Below are positions 1-8,697 of a stretch of DNA of 34,870 nucleotides, one piece after another (the first letter of the stretch is position 1; each line of letters opens with the position of its first letter). The translations under genes and the position numbers were made by a program. Origin of the DNA: JBDSLU01 sp039916225 (GTDB lineage: Bacteria; Acidobacteriota; Vicinamibacteria; Vicinamibacterales; Vicinamibacteraceae); contig JBDSLU010000309.1 in assembly GCA_039916225.1 (NCBI GenBank), positions 1 to 34,870 of the forward strand, written 5' to 3'. Below the pieces are notes generated by a model. It searched no databases and was not told the origin of the DNA. It worked only from the letters and a program-made list of their open reading frames with translations.

Positions 1-199
1 CGGCGACGAGGGTGTGACCGTGCAGATCGACGAAGCCGCGCCCGCTGCCGCTGGAACCGGCCGGGCGCGCCCCCGTCTCAATTTCCGTGACTCGGCCATC
101 CTCGACGATGACGGTCCCCGGCGACAGGACGCGATCGGGCAGCACCACGTCGGCGCCGCTCAGGATGAGCGGGCGGGCGAACGACGAACCGGGAGTCAC
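1..199 (-). CDS. Amidohydrolase, N-terminal part (N-acetylglucosamine-6-phosphate deacetylase-like)
   Basis: Partial gene cut by the left window edge; 66 codons are visible from a GTG start at 199. The translation shows the small beta-sandwich start typical of metal-dependent amidohydrolases: LILSGADVVLPDRVL, then VIVEDGRVTEI, ending in GFVDLHGHTLVA, which leads in these families into the PGFIDxHxHG metal-binding motif that would lie just outside. The spacing and wording most resemble N-acetylglucosamine-6-phosphate deacetylase (NagA) but dihydroorotase-like or imidazolonepropionase-like enzymes start the same way. It is divergent from the PH-like gene at 299. No clear ribosome binding site was seen, so the start is uncertain. 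Confidence 0.6.
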   Translation of the reverse strand, partial: MTPGSSFARPLILSGADVVLPDRVLSPGTVIVEDGRVTEIETGARPAGSSGSGRGFVDLHGHTLVA

Positions 200-298
200 C
201 GCCGAAGTCTAGCGCCCTTTGGGCGCCGTGGCACCGCGTGCCGGGGCGCACCCCACGCCGGGGCGGCAGGCGGTATCATTCCTGGAGGCACCGACCCC

Positions 299-742
299 GT
301 GGATCCCATCACGCTCAGCGTTCTGGCCGTCGCGGCCCTCGTCCTCGTCCTGGCCGTGCCTGCCCTCGTCGTCTGGCGCAAGGGCCAACCCGCCGTCGCC
401 GGCGAGGTGTTCCGAGCCAGTCGGCTGAGCCGAGGCAACCGCTTGTTTCCGACCCAGGTGATCGTCACGCCGCACAGCGTCGTCCACTACACGCCGCAGT
501 GGATCGGCCGGCACGAGCACTCGATTCACATCGCCCACGTCTCGTCGGTCCGCATCGACACCGGCCTCATGTTCTCCGACGTCGTCATCGAGACCACCGG
601 CGGGGCCGGAGCCATCCACTGCCGCGGCCACCGCAAGGGCGACGCCGTGCGCATCAAGCAGCTCATCGAGCAATTCCAGAGCACCTACTACCGGGCCGGC
701 GCCGGCAACGCGCCGGCGCCAGTCGCGCTGCCGGCGACCTAG
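299..742 (+). CDS. Membrane-anchored PH-like domain protein
   Basis: 147 residues from a GTG start with a GGAGG ribosome binding site at 283-287; the open frame continues upstream to 14, but that part overlaps the divergent amidohydrolase and is not protein-like. Residues about 5-23 form one hydrophobic helix (LSVLAVAALVLVLAVPALVV) followed by a basic residue cluster, so the protein is probably anchored with the rest in the cytoplasm. The remainder has alternating beta-strand character (QVIVTPHSVVHYTPQWIGRHE, VSSVRIDTGLMFSDVVIET, IHCRGHRKGDAVRIKQLIEQFQ), which is the pattern of bacterial PH-like (bPH) domains ending in one helix. Function unknown. It is followed 36 bases later by the oxidoreductase. 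Confidence 0.65.
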   Translation: MDPITLSVLAVAALVLVLAVPALVVWRKGQPAVAGEVFRASRLSRGNRLFPTQVIVTPHSVVHYTPQWIGRHEHSIHIAHVSSVRIDTGLMFSDVVIETTGGAGAIHCRGHRKGDAVRIKQLIEQFQSTYYRAGAGNAPAPVALPAT

Positions 743-778
743 TGGCCTCCCGGCGTTGCGGCCCGCGGGCCACCCTCC

Positions 779-1483
779 GTGTCTGACGTCCTCACCCTGC
801 CCGTCCGTTCGGTCGTCGAAACCACGCCTCTGACGCGCCTCATCCGGCTGGACCTCGGCACCCGTCCGTTCGTCTTCCACGCCGGACAGGCGGCGCTGAT
901 CGGCACGCACGGCCAGACCGAGCGCCGGCCCTATTCCATCGCCTCGTCGCCCGAGGACGCGGTGCGCCACCATCGCCTCGAGTTCCTGGTCAAGGTCGAC
1001 GCCATGGGCACGATCGGCCCGCACCTGGCCGCGGTCGCGCCCGGCTCGCGAATCGACTTCGAGGGCCCGTCCGGGGCGTTCACGCTCGGCCCGTCGACGG
1101 CCGCGGAATATCTGTTCGTCGCCGGCGGCACCGGCATCTCGCCACTGCGCGCCATGCTGCGGCACCTCATCGCCACCGGGGCCGGCGCGACGTTGTCGGT
1201 GCTGTACAGCGCGCGCGTCCCGGAGGAACTCGCCTTCCGCGAGGAACTGGAGCGGCTGGCGCGCCGCCGCCTGATCCAGCTGCATCTGGCCGTGACCGGC
1301 CAGCCCAGCGCCGCCTGGGACGGCATCCGCGGTCGCATCGCCATCGAGGCCCTGGAGCGCGCGCTGCCGTCCAAAGAGGCGGTGTGCTACCTGTGCGGAC
1401 CGCCGGCGATGGTCGAGGACGTCCCGCCGCTGCTGCGGCGACTCGGGGTGCCGTCGAGCCAGGTGCGGACGGAAGAATGGTGA
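779..1483 (+). CDS. Ferredoxin-NADP reductase-type flavin oxidoreductase
   Basis: 234 residues from a GTG start. It has the FAD-binding beta-barrel with the RPYSIAS motif (about residues 47-53, FAD phosphate and isoalloxazine contact) and then the NAD(P)-binding fold with GGTGISPLRAM (about 120-130) and the C-terminal CGPPAMV segment. It lacks the 2Fe-2S domain found in oxygenase reductases, so the likely role is moving electrons between NAD(P)H and a separate carrier; the partner cannot be told from the sequence. Its stop overlaps the next start (ATGGTGA), so it is translationally coupled to the phosphoesterase downstream. No metabolic link between the two is obvious. Confidence 0.85.
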   Translation: MSDVLTLPVRSVVETTPLTRLIRLDLGTRPFVFHAGQAALIGTHGQTERRPYSIASSPEDAVRHHRLEFLVKVDAMGTIGPHLAAVAPGSRIDFEGPSGAFTLGPSTAAEYLFVAGGTGISPLRAMLRHLIATGAGATLSVLYSARVPEELAFREELERLARRRLIQLHLAVTGQPSAAWDGIRGRIAIEALERALPSKEAVCYLCGPPAMVEDVPPLLRRLGVPSSQVRTEEW

Positions 1484-2325
1484 AATCGAGCCGGCGCCGC
1501 TTCCTGTGGCGTGGCCTGGGATCGGCGGCGGTCCTCGCCACCGGCACCGGCCTCTACGCGTGGCGCATCGAACCGCACTGGATCGAGTTCGTCGAGCGGG
1601 CGCTGCCGATTGCCAACCTGCCGCTCGCCCTCGCCGGCCGCACCTTGGTGCAGCTCTCCGACCTCCACGTCGGGCCGCGCGTCGACGACGACTACATCAT
1701 CGCCGTCTTCGATCGCGTCCGCGCCATGGCTCCCGACATCGTGGCGTTCACCGGCGACTTCACCGAGAACGACCTCGGCGTGCCCACGCATGCACGACAC
1801 ATCTATGCGCGAGCGCCGCTCGGACGCCTGGCGACCGTCGGCGTCTTCGGCAACCACGACTATGGTCCGGGCTGGCGCTATCCGGAATTCGCCGACGCCC
1901 TGCTGCCGGTCCTGGCCGACTGCGGGATCCGCGTGCTGCGCAACGAGGTGGTCGACGTCGCCGGGCTCGACATCGTCGGCCTCGACGACTGGTGGGCGAA
2001 GCAGTTCCGGCCGGCGGCGGCGCTCGCCTATCGCGACCCGACCAAGGCGGGCCTGGTCCTGAGCCACAACCCGGATACGGCGGATCTCCCCGGCTGGTCC
2101 GGCTATGCCGGCTGGATCCTGTGCGGGCATACGCACGGCGGCCAGTGCAAGCCACCGTTCCTGCCGCCGCCGTTGATTCCGGTGTTGAACAAGCGCTACA
2201 CGAACGGCGAGATCGCCGTCGACGGCGGGCGTCGGCTCTACATCAGCCGCGGCGTCGGGCACACGCGGATGGTGCGCTTCAACGTGCGCCCTGAAGTGAC
2301 GGTGTTCCGGCTGCAGCGAGCGTGA
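1477..2325 (+). CDS. Tat-type calcineurin-like metallophosphoesterase (YkuE-like)
   Basis: 282 residues. The start at 1477 overlaps the preceding stop and gives a twin-arginine leader, SSRRRFLWRG, followed by a hydrophobic stretch, so export of a folded, metal-loaded enzyme is expected. The dinuclear metal motifs are complete and in order: DLHVG, GDFTEN, GNHDYG, SHNPD and GHTHGGQ. This set and the leader match the COG1408/YkuE group, whose members hydrolyse phosphoesters at the membrane, some acting on UDP-diacylglucosamine-like or lipid substrates; the actual substrate here is not known. A longer frame back to 1384 lies inside the oxidoreductase gene and is not used. Confidence 0.88.
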   Translation: MVKSSRRRFLWRGLGSAAVLATGTGLYAWRIEPHWIEFVERALPIANLPLALAGRTLVQLSDLHVGPRVDDDYIIAVFDRVRAMAPDIVAFTGDFTENDLGVPTHARHIYARAPLGRLATVGVFGNHDYGPGWRYPEFADALLPVLADCGIRVLRNEVVDVAGLDIVGLDDWWAKQFRPAAALAYRDPTKAGLVLSHNPDTADLPGWSGYAGWILCGHTHGGQCKPPFLPPPLIPVLNKRYTNGEIAVDGGRRLYISRGVGHTRMVRFNVRPEVTVFRLQRA

Positions 2326-2332
2326 CGATCCG

Positions 2333-2356
2333 CGGCCGCACCTGAGCGCGCGGCCG
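2333..2356. terminator. Inverted repeat between convergent genes, possible terminator
   Basis: CGGCCGC at 2333-2339 pairs with GCGGCCG at 2350-2356 around a 10-base loop, in the 50-base gap between the ends of the phosphoesterase and fabI genes. There is no T tract on either strand, so intrinsic termination is only a suggestion. Confidence 0.3.
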
Positions 2357-2375
2357 TCTCACCAGCGGCGCCCGT

Positions 2376-3143
2376 CTACATGCCCATGACGTGGTAGCCG
2401 CCGTCCACGTAGAGCACTTCGCCGGTGATGCCGCGGGCGGCATCGCTGATCAGGAACACGCCGGTGTCGCCGACCTCGCCCGATTCGGTGTTGCGGCGCA
2501 GCGGCGCGCGCTCGCGGTAGACACCGAGGATGTCCGAGAAACCGGAGATGCCGGCGGCGGCGAGCGTCTTCACCGGGCCGGCCGAGATCGCGTTGACGCG
2601 GATGTTCTGCGGACCGAGGTCCGAGGCGAGGTAGCGCACCGAGCACTCGAGCGCGGCTTTGGCGACGCCCATGACGTTGTAGTTCGGCAGCACGCGCTCG
2701 GCGCCCAGATACGTCAGGGTCAGCAGGCTGCCGCCTTCCGTCATCAGCGGCTGCGCGCCACGGGCCAGCGCCACCAGCGAGAAGGCGCTGATGTCGAGCG
2801 CCATGCGAAACGCCTCGCGCGTCGTCTGCGAGAACGGAGCCGACAGCGCCTCGCGCGGCGCGAACGCGGCGCCGAGCACGACGAAGTCGAGCCGGCCCAT
2901 CGACTCGCGGATCTTGGCGAAGAGCGCGTCGATCTGATCGTCCGCGGCGACGTCGCAGGGCAGGATCAGCGACTCGCGGCCCAGCGTCGCCGCCAGGTCG
3001 CGGACGTTTTCTTCGAGACGCTCACCTTGAAAAGTGAGCGCGAGTTCGGCACCTGCTTCGGACGCCCGCTTCGCGATCGCCCAGGCGAGCGATCGCTTGT
3101 TGGCCACACCGAGAACGAGGCCCTTCTTGCCGGTAAGGGTCAT
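2376..3143 (-). CDS. fabI: Enoyl-[acyl-carrier-protein] reductase FabI
   Basis: 255 residues, the usual FabI length. The enzyme reduces trans-2-enoyl-ACP with NADH in the last step of fatty acid elongation. The short-chain dehydrogenase fold starts with GKKGLVLGVANKRSLAWAIA (dinucleotide binding; most FabI proteins have GVASxRSIAWGIA). The FabI-specific active site is present: Tyr145 in TYLGAERV, Tyr155 and Lys162 in YNVMGVAK. The substrate-loop region reads AGPVKTLAAAGI, close to the canonical AGPIRTLAASGI. The proton-relay and cofactor residues that can be seen are intact, so it should be active and a target of triclosan-type inhibitors. It is followed on the same strand, upstream, by the zinc-ribbon gene 68 bases away. 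Confidence 0.95.
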   Translation of the reverse strand: MTLTGKKGLVLGVANKRSLAWAIAKRASEAGAELALTFQGERLEENVRDLAATLGRESLILPCDVAADDQIDALFAKIRESMGRLDFVVLGAAFAPREALSAPFSQTTREAFRMALDISAFSLVALARGAQPLMTEGGSLLTLTYLGAERVLPNYNVMGVAKAALECSVRYLASDLGPQNIRVNAISAGPVKTLAAAGISGFSDILGVYRERAPLRRNTESGEVGDTGVFLISDAARGITGEVLYVDGGYHVMGM

Positions 3144-3211
3144 GTCGATGGCTCAGAGACGAGGGGTCGGTCGAATCGGAATGCGAGGGCGCCGCGGACG
3201 GCGCCCCGTGA

Positions 3212-4132
3212 TCAGCGGCCTTTGTTGCCGCGCCGCTGCTGCTGGTTGCCACGGTTGGCCGGCTGGCCGCCGCCACGATTGGGCTGCGAGCCGCCGCCAT
3301 TGCCCTGGCCGCGGCCTTGCGCGCCGAACGGTGATGACTGGCCGCCATGGCCGAAGCGCGGCATCGCGTTGCCGTTGCCGCCCTGGCCGTTCCCGTTGCC
3401 CTGGCCGAAGCCCTGACCGGGCGGGCGCTGCCCGGCCGGCCGTGGGAAACGGCGGAACTTGTTGCGGGCGTTGGCCGCTTCGTGAACCGTGAACACCGGG
3501 ATCGGACGCGGGTCGCGCTCGGCGCCTTCGACCTTCGGCAGCGTGGCGCGAATCAGGCGGCGGTGCACGATGCCGACATTGCCGTCGTCACGCGATTCGT
3601 CCGATTGGCTCGGCGGCGCCGCAGCCAATGGAGCCGGCGCGGCGGGCGGCGGTGCAATCGCCGCGGCAGCCGGCCGAACGAGGGTCGGCGCCGCGAGAGT
3701 TGGTGCTGCGAGAGTTGGTGCTGCGACTGGGGCTGCCGCCGGCGCGGGAACCACGGGCGCGGGAACCACGGGGGCAGGAGGAGCCATCACTGGGGATTCC
3801 GAAACGGGCTGGGGGCGGGGAGCGTCTGGACGGGCGAGGGCGGGACGAACCGGCGAGGCCGGCTTGGCTGCCGCAGGAGCGGCGGCATTCTCTGATATCC
3901 CGTCGGTCACGTTGTCGAGCACCTGCTGGTAGAGCGCCGACGTCCCGTCTTTCTTCGCGCGTCGCACCGGCAACTTCCCATCCTTGTAGGGATGTTCGAA
4001 GTCGCAGGTGGAGCATCGGGTCTGCTTGATGACGTCATCGACGATCGCCCCAATGGCGTGGTTGCTGAGGAGGCGGCACCGCGAACAATAATCGTCCACG
4101 ACGTCGCCTAGCCGTAGCCGGCGAGGTTGCAT
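3212..4132 (-). CDS. Zinc-ribbon protein with long Ala/Pro-rich and Arg/Gly/Asn-rich tail
   Basis: 306 residues from the ATG at 4132; GGGGGA sits 4 bases upstream, and an adjacent TTG at 4135 is possible. The N-terminus has two CxxC pairs, YCSRCRLL and RCSTCDFEH, about 20 residues apart, a compact zinc ribbon. A middle helix-forming part (LYQQVLDNVTD) leads to a low-complexity Pro/Ala linker (about residues 75-165), a short charged block (GIVHRRLIRATLPKVEG) and a C-terminal tail of about 80 residues made almost only of Gly, Asn, Gln, Arg and Pro. The RG/NG-rich tail resembles RNA-binding disordered tails; that is inference. The linker DNA contains two pairs of 15-bp tandem repeats. Function unknown. 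Confidence 0.75.
   Translation of the reverse strand: MQPRRLRLGDVVDDYCSRCRLLSNHAIGAIVDDVIKQTRCSTCDFEHPYKDGKLPVRRAKKDGTSALYQQVLDNVTDGISENAAAPAAAKPASPVRPALARPDAPRPQPVSESPVMAPPAPVVPAPVVPAPAAAPVAAPTLAAPTLAAPTLVRPAAAAIAPPPAAPAPLAAAPPSQSDESRDDGNVGIVHRRLIRATLPKVEGAERDPRPIPVFTVHEAANARNKFRRFPRPAGQRPPGQGFGQGNGNGQGGNGNAMPRFGHGGQSSPFGAQGRGQGNGGGSQPNRGGGQPANRGNQQQRRGNKGR
3693..3722. repeat. 15-bp tandem duplication in the linker-coding region
   Basis: Two perfect copies of GCGAGAGTTGGTGCT lie head to tail (3693-3707, 3708-3722), followed by the start of a third. The unit is a multiple of three and encodes the APTLA-type repeats in the zinc-ribbon protein's linker, so copy-number change would alter linker length without breaking the frame. 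Confidence 0.9.
3741..3770. repeat. Second 15-bp tandem duplication in the same linker
   Basis: Two perfect copies of GGCGCGGGAACCACG (3741-3755, 3756-3770), encoding VVPAP repeats. It differs in sequence from the neighbouring 15-bp repeat, so the linker has expanded by two separate slippage events. Confidence 0.9.
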
Positions 4133-4302
4133 CAAATCCCCCGAAAAGGCGTTTCAGTAGCGGCGCTCGTCATGCGCCCAGAGTCTCAGAATCGGTCTCA
4201 TCAGGCAGCTGGCGGCCTGGAACGTCGAGAAGCCCCCAAGGAAACGGTCGCGACAGGGGCTCGAAACGGCCCATACAGAATGGGCCCGGCGAAGGTCGAA
4301 TG

Positions 4303-4331
4303 ATAGTAACAGACGCGGTTGAGGGTCGCAA
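4303..4331 (-). promoter_or_regulatory. Sigma70-like promoter for the zinc-ribbon gene
   Basis: On the minus strand a TTGCGA box (4326-4331) and a TACTAT box (4303-4308) are separated by exactly 17 bases. This lies in the 235-base gap between the divergent zinc-ribbon and methyltransferase genes and would give a leader of about 160 bases. No convincing -35/-10 pair was seen for the plus-strand methyltransferase. Confidence 0.45.
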
Positions 4332-4367
4332 CACGCAAGGAAATTCGACAGTAGACTCTTTCCACGC

Positions 4368-5381
<1,014 letters not shown>

Positions 5382-5414
5382 CACGCCGTCGGCGACGGCG
5401 CGGAGACGCTTCGC

Positions 5415-6530
5415 ATGAGCGCAGTACGAGTCCTGGTCGGTACCCGCAAGGGTGCCTTCGTCCTCACCTCCGACGGCGCGCGGCGCAATTGGGACGTCAG
5501 CGGGCCGCACTTCGCCGGCTGGGAGATCTACCACCTCAAGGCCTCGCCGGTGGATCCGAACCGGATCTACGTGTCACAGGGCAGCGGCTGGTTCGGCCAG
5601 CAGATGCAGCGATCGGACGACGGCGGCAAGACCTTCAACCCCATCGACAACAAGTTCGCCTACGACGGCGTCCCCGGCACGCACCAGACGTTCGATGGCA
5701 CGCCGCACCCCTGGGAGTTCAAGCGGGTCTGGCATCTCGAGCCGTCGCTGAGCGATCCCGACACGGTCTACGCCGGGATCGAGGACGCCGCGCTGTTCCG
5801 CACCACGGACGCCGGCGCCTCGTGGCACGAGCTGTCCGGGCTGCGCAAGCACGGCTCCGGCCCGCACTGGCAGCCGGGCGCCGGCGGCCTGTGCCTGCAC
5901 ACCATCCTGCTCGATCCGTCGAACACGGAGCGCATCGTCATCGCCATCTCGGCGGCGGGTGCGTTCCGCAGCGACGACGGCGGCACCACGTGGAAGCCGA
6001 TCAACAAGGGCCTGGTCTCGGACGGTATTCCCGACACCGACGCCGAGGTCGGCCACTGCGTGCATCACATCGCCAGCCACCGGTCTCGGCCCGACGTACT
6101 GTTCATGCAGAAGCACTGGCACATCATGCGCAGCGACAACGCCGGGGACGTGTGGACCAAGGTCAGCGGCAACCTGCCGACCGACTTCGGCTTCGTCATC
6201 GACGTGCACGCGCACGAGCCGGAGACGATCTTCGTCGTGCCGATCAAGAGCGACTCGGAGCACTTCCCCCTCGACGGCCAGCTGCGCGTCTACCGCAGCC
6301 GCACTGGCGGTAACGACTGGGAACCGCTCGGCAAGGGCCTGCCCGAGAAGGACTGCTACGTCAACGTGCTGCGGGACGCGATGGCCGTCGACACGCTCGA
6401 TGCGTGCGGCATCTATTTCGGCACGACCGGCGGCCAGGTGTATGTGTCGCCGGACGGCGGCGACTCGTGGAGCACGATCGTCCGCGATCTGCCGCCGGTC
6501 CTCTCGGTCGAAGTGCAGACGCTGCCGTGA
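5415..6530 (+). CDS. BNR/sortilin-like beta-propeller protein
   Basis: 371 residues with no signal peptide or membrane segment, so probably cytoplasmic. Repeated propeller blades carry Asp-box (SxDxGxTW) motifs: RSDDGGKTF, RTTDAGASWHEL, RSDDGGTTWKPI, RSDNAGDVWTKV and VSPDGGDSWSTI. This places it in the BNR-repeat / VPS10-like family, often named exo-alpha-sialidase by homology, but the catalytic residues of sialidases cannot be identified. The MoaD/ThiS-like gene begins 6 bases after its stop, and the hydrolase lipoprotein overlaps that one, so the three are probably one transcript. Confidence 0.82.
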   Translation: MSAVRVLVGTRKGAFVLTSDGARRNWDVSGPHFAGWEIYHLKASPVDPNRIYVSQGSGWFGQQMQRSDDGGKTFNPIDNKFAYDGVPGTHQTFDGTPHPWEFKRVWHLEPSLSDPDTVYAGIEDAALFRTTDAGASWHELSGLRKHGSGPHWQPGAGGLCLHTILLDPSNTERIVIAISAAGAFRSDDGGTTWKPINKGLVSDGIPDTDAEVGHCVHHIASHRSRPDVLFMQKHWHIMRSDNAGDVWTKVSGNLPTDFGFVIDVHAHEPETIFVVPIKSDSEHFPLDGQLRVYRSRTGGNDWEPLGKGLPEKDCYVNVLRDAMAVDTLDACGIYFGTTGGQVYVSPDGGDSWSTIVRDLPPVLSVEVQTLP

Positions 6531-6536
6531 CCGGCA

Positions 6537-6872
6537 ATGCCTGACATCCGCGTCGTCCTGCCGCAGCACCTCCAGACGCTGGCGCGCGTCGCCGATCGCG
6601 AAGTGACGATCGGCGTCGACGGCGCGGTGACCATCTGCTCGATCCTCGACGCGATCGAGGCGCGGTTTCCGCAGCTGCGCGGAACCATCCGCGATCACGC
6701 CCAGGCCCCTGCGACGCCGGGGACTTGCGTGCCCGGCAAGCGGCGGCCGTTCGTGCGCTTCTTCGCCTGCGAGGAAGACTGGTCGCACGCGCCGACCGAC
6801 GGTCCGCTGCCGGAGGCAGTCGCCAGCGGACGCGAGCCGTTCCTCGTCGTCGGAGCCATGGCCGGCGGGTGA
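6537..6872 (+). CDS. MoaD/ThiS-family ubiquitin-like protein
   Basis: 111 residues ending in Gly-Gly. It starts with a beta-grasp pattern (IRVVLPQHLQTLA, EVTIGVDGAVTICSILDAIEARFPQLRG) and ends FLVVGAMAGG, close to the C-terminal IVPAVAGG of sulfur-carrier proteins whose last glycine is adenylated and thiocarboxylated by an E1-like enzyme. Compared with MoaD (about 80 residues) the middle has extra sequence, including a Cys in TPGTCVPG and a FFACEEDWSH strand. No E1, JAMM protease or molybdopterin gene is nearby. The partner may be the BNR protein 6 bases upstream. Its stop overlaps the next gene (GTGA). Confidence 0.8.
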   Translation: MPDIRVVLPQHLQTLARVADREVTIGVDGAVTICSILDAIEARFPQLRGTIRDHAQAPATPGTCVPGKRRPFVRFFACEEDWSHAPTDGPLPEAVASGREPFLVVGAMAGG

Positions 6873-7633
6873 GACGGCAGCCGGCCGCGATATCGCTCGC
6901 TCTCTCGCTGGCGATGGCGCTGGGCGGCTGTCGATCGACGCCCCCCTCGGGGGCGCAGGGGGCGACGGGCCTGCGAACGATCGAAGCCGGGACCGGCCAG
7001 CTGCCGTTCGTGCTGATTCACGGCTACGGGTCGTCCGCCGAAGAGTGGATGCCGTTCACGCACACCATCGCGCTGCCGGCCGGCCGGCGCTTCGTCATGC
7101 CCGAGGGGCCCGAGAAGACGACCCCGCCCGATGGCCCCTCGACGGGGCGCGCGTGGTGGCGCCTGGGCCTCGACGCATACCGGCGGCCGAGCGACGGGCT
7201 GCCCGATCTCTCGCGCAGCAACCCGCCAGGGCTGAGCGATTCGAATCGACGGATTCGGACGCTGCTCGGCGAACTGGCTGAAGCCGGCCATTACCCGCGG
7301 CAGCGCCAGATGCTCGCCGGCTACTCGCAAGGCGGCATGGTCGCGGCCGACATCGCGTTCACGACCGACGAACCGATGGAGGCGCTGGTCCTGATGTCGA
7401 CCACGTTCGTGAACGAGGAAGGGTGGCGCGCCGGCATGCTCCGGCGCCGCGGCCTGCGCGTCTTCATCTCGCACGGGCGCCGCGACGCCATGTTGCCGTT
7501 CGATGCCGCCGACCGCCTGCAGCAGGCAATGCGCGAGGCCGGGCTGCGGGTCACGTGGATGCCCTTCGAGGGCGGCCACGAAATGCCAGCCGACGTCGTG
7601 ACCGCACTCAACAACTTTCTCGCCGCACCCTGA
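6869..7633 (+). CDS. Alpha/beta-hydrolase lipoprotein (carboxylesterase/phospholipase type)
   Basis: 254 residues if it begins at the GTG overlapping the preceding stop; this start gives a lipoprotein signal peptide with the lipobox ALGGC (Cys21). The open frame runs upstream to 6725 but there lies inside the MoaD-like gene. The fold signature is complete: LIHGYGSSAEEW oxyanion-loop strand, nucleophile Ser153 in AGYSQGG, Asp206 in HGRRDAMLPF and His237 in EGGHEMP. This is the pattern of small carboxylesterases and phospholipase/thioesterase family proteins. It would act in the periplasm, anchored to a membrane. The substrate is not known. It ends 15 bases from the convergent zinc-binding gene. 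Confidence 0.85.
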   Translation: MRRQPAAISLALSLAMALGGCRSTPPSGAQGATGLRTIEAGTGQLPFVLIHGYGSSAEEWMPFTHTIALPAGRRFVMPEGPEKTTPPDGPSTGRAWWRLGLDAYRRPSDGLPDLSRSNPPGLSDSNRRIRTLLGELAEAGHYPRQRQMLAGYSQGGMVAADIAFTTDEPMEALVLMSTTFVNEEGWRAGMLRRRGLRVFISHGRRDAMLPFDAADRLQQAMREAGLRVTWMPFEGGHEMPADVVTALNNFLAAP

Positions 7634-7648
7634 CGGCTGACCTTCACC

Positions 7649-7933
7649 TCACAGGGCCTGCCCCGCAGCTCGGCCGATCTCCTCGACCTTCTCCGCCCCT
7701 TCGCTACGGTCCGCCACGTCGGTAATGCCGTGCTTACGGGCACAGTTGGCGCAGCAGTAGATCTGTCCCTCGCTCTCCACACCATGGCCAATGACTCGGC
7801 ACGCGCAGTGCGCGCACTGCGGAGCCAGCCGATGGATGGCGCACTCGAAGCAGTCGAACGTGTAGGTCACCGGTCCGCGTCGAATCTCGAAGCTCTTGTC
7901 GTAGTCGTTGCCGCAGACGTCGCAGATGGCCAT
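7649..7933 (-). CDS. Small cysteine-rich zinc-binding protein (metallothionein-like)
   Basis: 94 residues from the ATG at 7933, with GAGGT 5 bases upstream. Cysteines occur as CDVCGN, FDCFECAIH, CAHCACRVIGH and YCCANCARKHG, giving four pairs plus several His, enough for two zinc sites. The first knuckle and the FECAIHxLAPxCAHC block are seen in small soil-bacterial proteins often annotated as hypothetical or as prokaryotic metallothionein-like; I recognise the pattern but not a proven function. Cytoplasmic, no signal peptide. It is divergent from the secreted protein at 8038, with 104 bases between them. Confidence 0.75.
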   Translation of the reverse strand: MAICDVCGNDYDKSFEIRRGPVTYTFDCFECAIHRLAPQCAHCACRVIGHGVESEGQIYCCANCARKHGITDVADRSEGAEKVEEIGRAAGQAL

Positions 7934-8037
7934 GGTCGACCTCGCTTTCCGGTCGTCTGCGGTGCAAGGCATAGGCCAGCCGGTGCTCATCCATGCGGTG
8001 GCGTGCGCATTGCAACCGCCGAAACGGAGGGAAATCC

Positions 8038-8661
8038 ATGACGCAGAGGAGTATCGGGAACGCGATGCGCTGGAGCGGACTGGCGATGGCGGCGGCGATG
8101 AGCCTGTCGTCCTCGTCGGTGGTCGTCGAAGCGCAGAGCCGGCAACCGATCGAGCGGCTGCTGGCAACATCGGTCAACATGTCCAACGTCGGCAACCCGG
8201 CGCCGGGCCGGATCGAGATCGTCATCGAGCGGTGGTCGTCCGAGCGCGAGCGCAACGAGCTGATCGCGACGCTCAAGGACAAAGGGTCGGACGCGCTGCT
8301 GAGCAAGCTGCAGAAGCTGCCGCGGGTCGGCTACATCCGGGACGCCAACGGCAAGTCGGTCGGCTGGGATCTGCACTTCGCGCGCGAGCGAAAGCTCGAA
8401 GATGGCGGGCGCCAAATCGTGCTGGCCACCGACCGCCCGATCAGCGCCTGGGAGGCGTTCAATCGTCCGCGATCGGCCGACTACGACTTCACGCTCGCCG
8501 ACATCCGGTTCGATGGCGACGGCAAGGGCGTCGGCAAGCTGGCGGTGGCGGCGAAGCTCTCGACCGACGACAAGACCGGACGAATCGAGATTGAAAACTT
8601 CTCGAGCGAGCCGGTCCGCTTGACGGAAGTCACCACGAGCCGCCGCAACGGATCGTCCTGA
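8038..8661 (+). CDS. Secreted conserved hypothetical protein
   Basis: 207 residues from ATG with GGAGGG 6 bases upstream. Residues 1 to about 33 form a signal peptide (hydrophobic GLAMAAAMSLSSSSVVV, cleavage near VEAQS). The mature part has RIEIVIERWSSERERNELIATLKDKG, GRQIVLATDRPISAWEAFNRPRS and DYDFTLADIRFDGDGKGVGKLAVAAKLSTD, an alternating-strand pattern suggesting a beta-rich periplasmic protein. I recognise this as a type common in Acidobacteriota genomes but know no function. It ends with a convergent arrangement toward the small gene at 8799. Confidence 0.7.
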   Translation: MTQRSIGNAMRWSGLAMAAAMSLSSSSVVVEAQSRQPIERLLATSVNMSNVGNPAPGRIEIVIERWSSERERNELIATLKDKGSDALLSKLQKLPRVGYIRDANGKSVGWDLHFARERKLEDGGRQIVLATDRPISAWEAFNRPRSADYDFTLADIRFDGDGKGVGKLAVAAKLSTDDKTGRIEIENFSSEPVRLTEVTTSRRNGSS

Positions 8662-8697
8662 GCAGGGGACGCTCCAACGCTCCTGACGGCAGACGGC

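Noticed and set aside
4319..4348. Promoter for the O-methyltransferase from TTGAGG at 4319
   Set aside because: No -10-like hexamer occurs 16-19 bases downstream.
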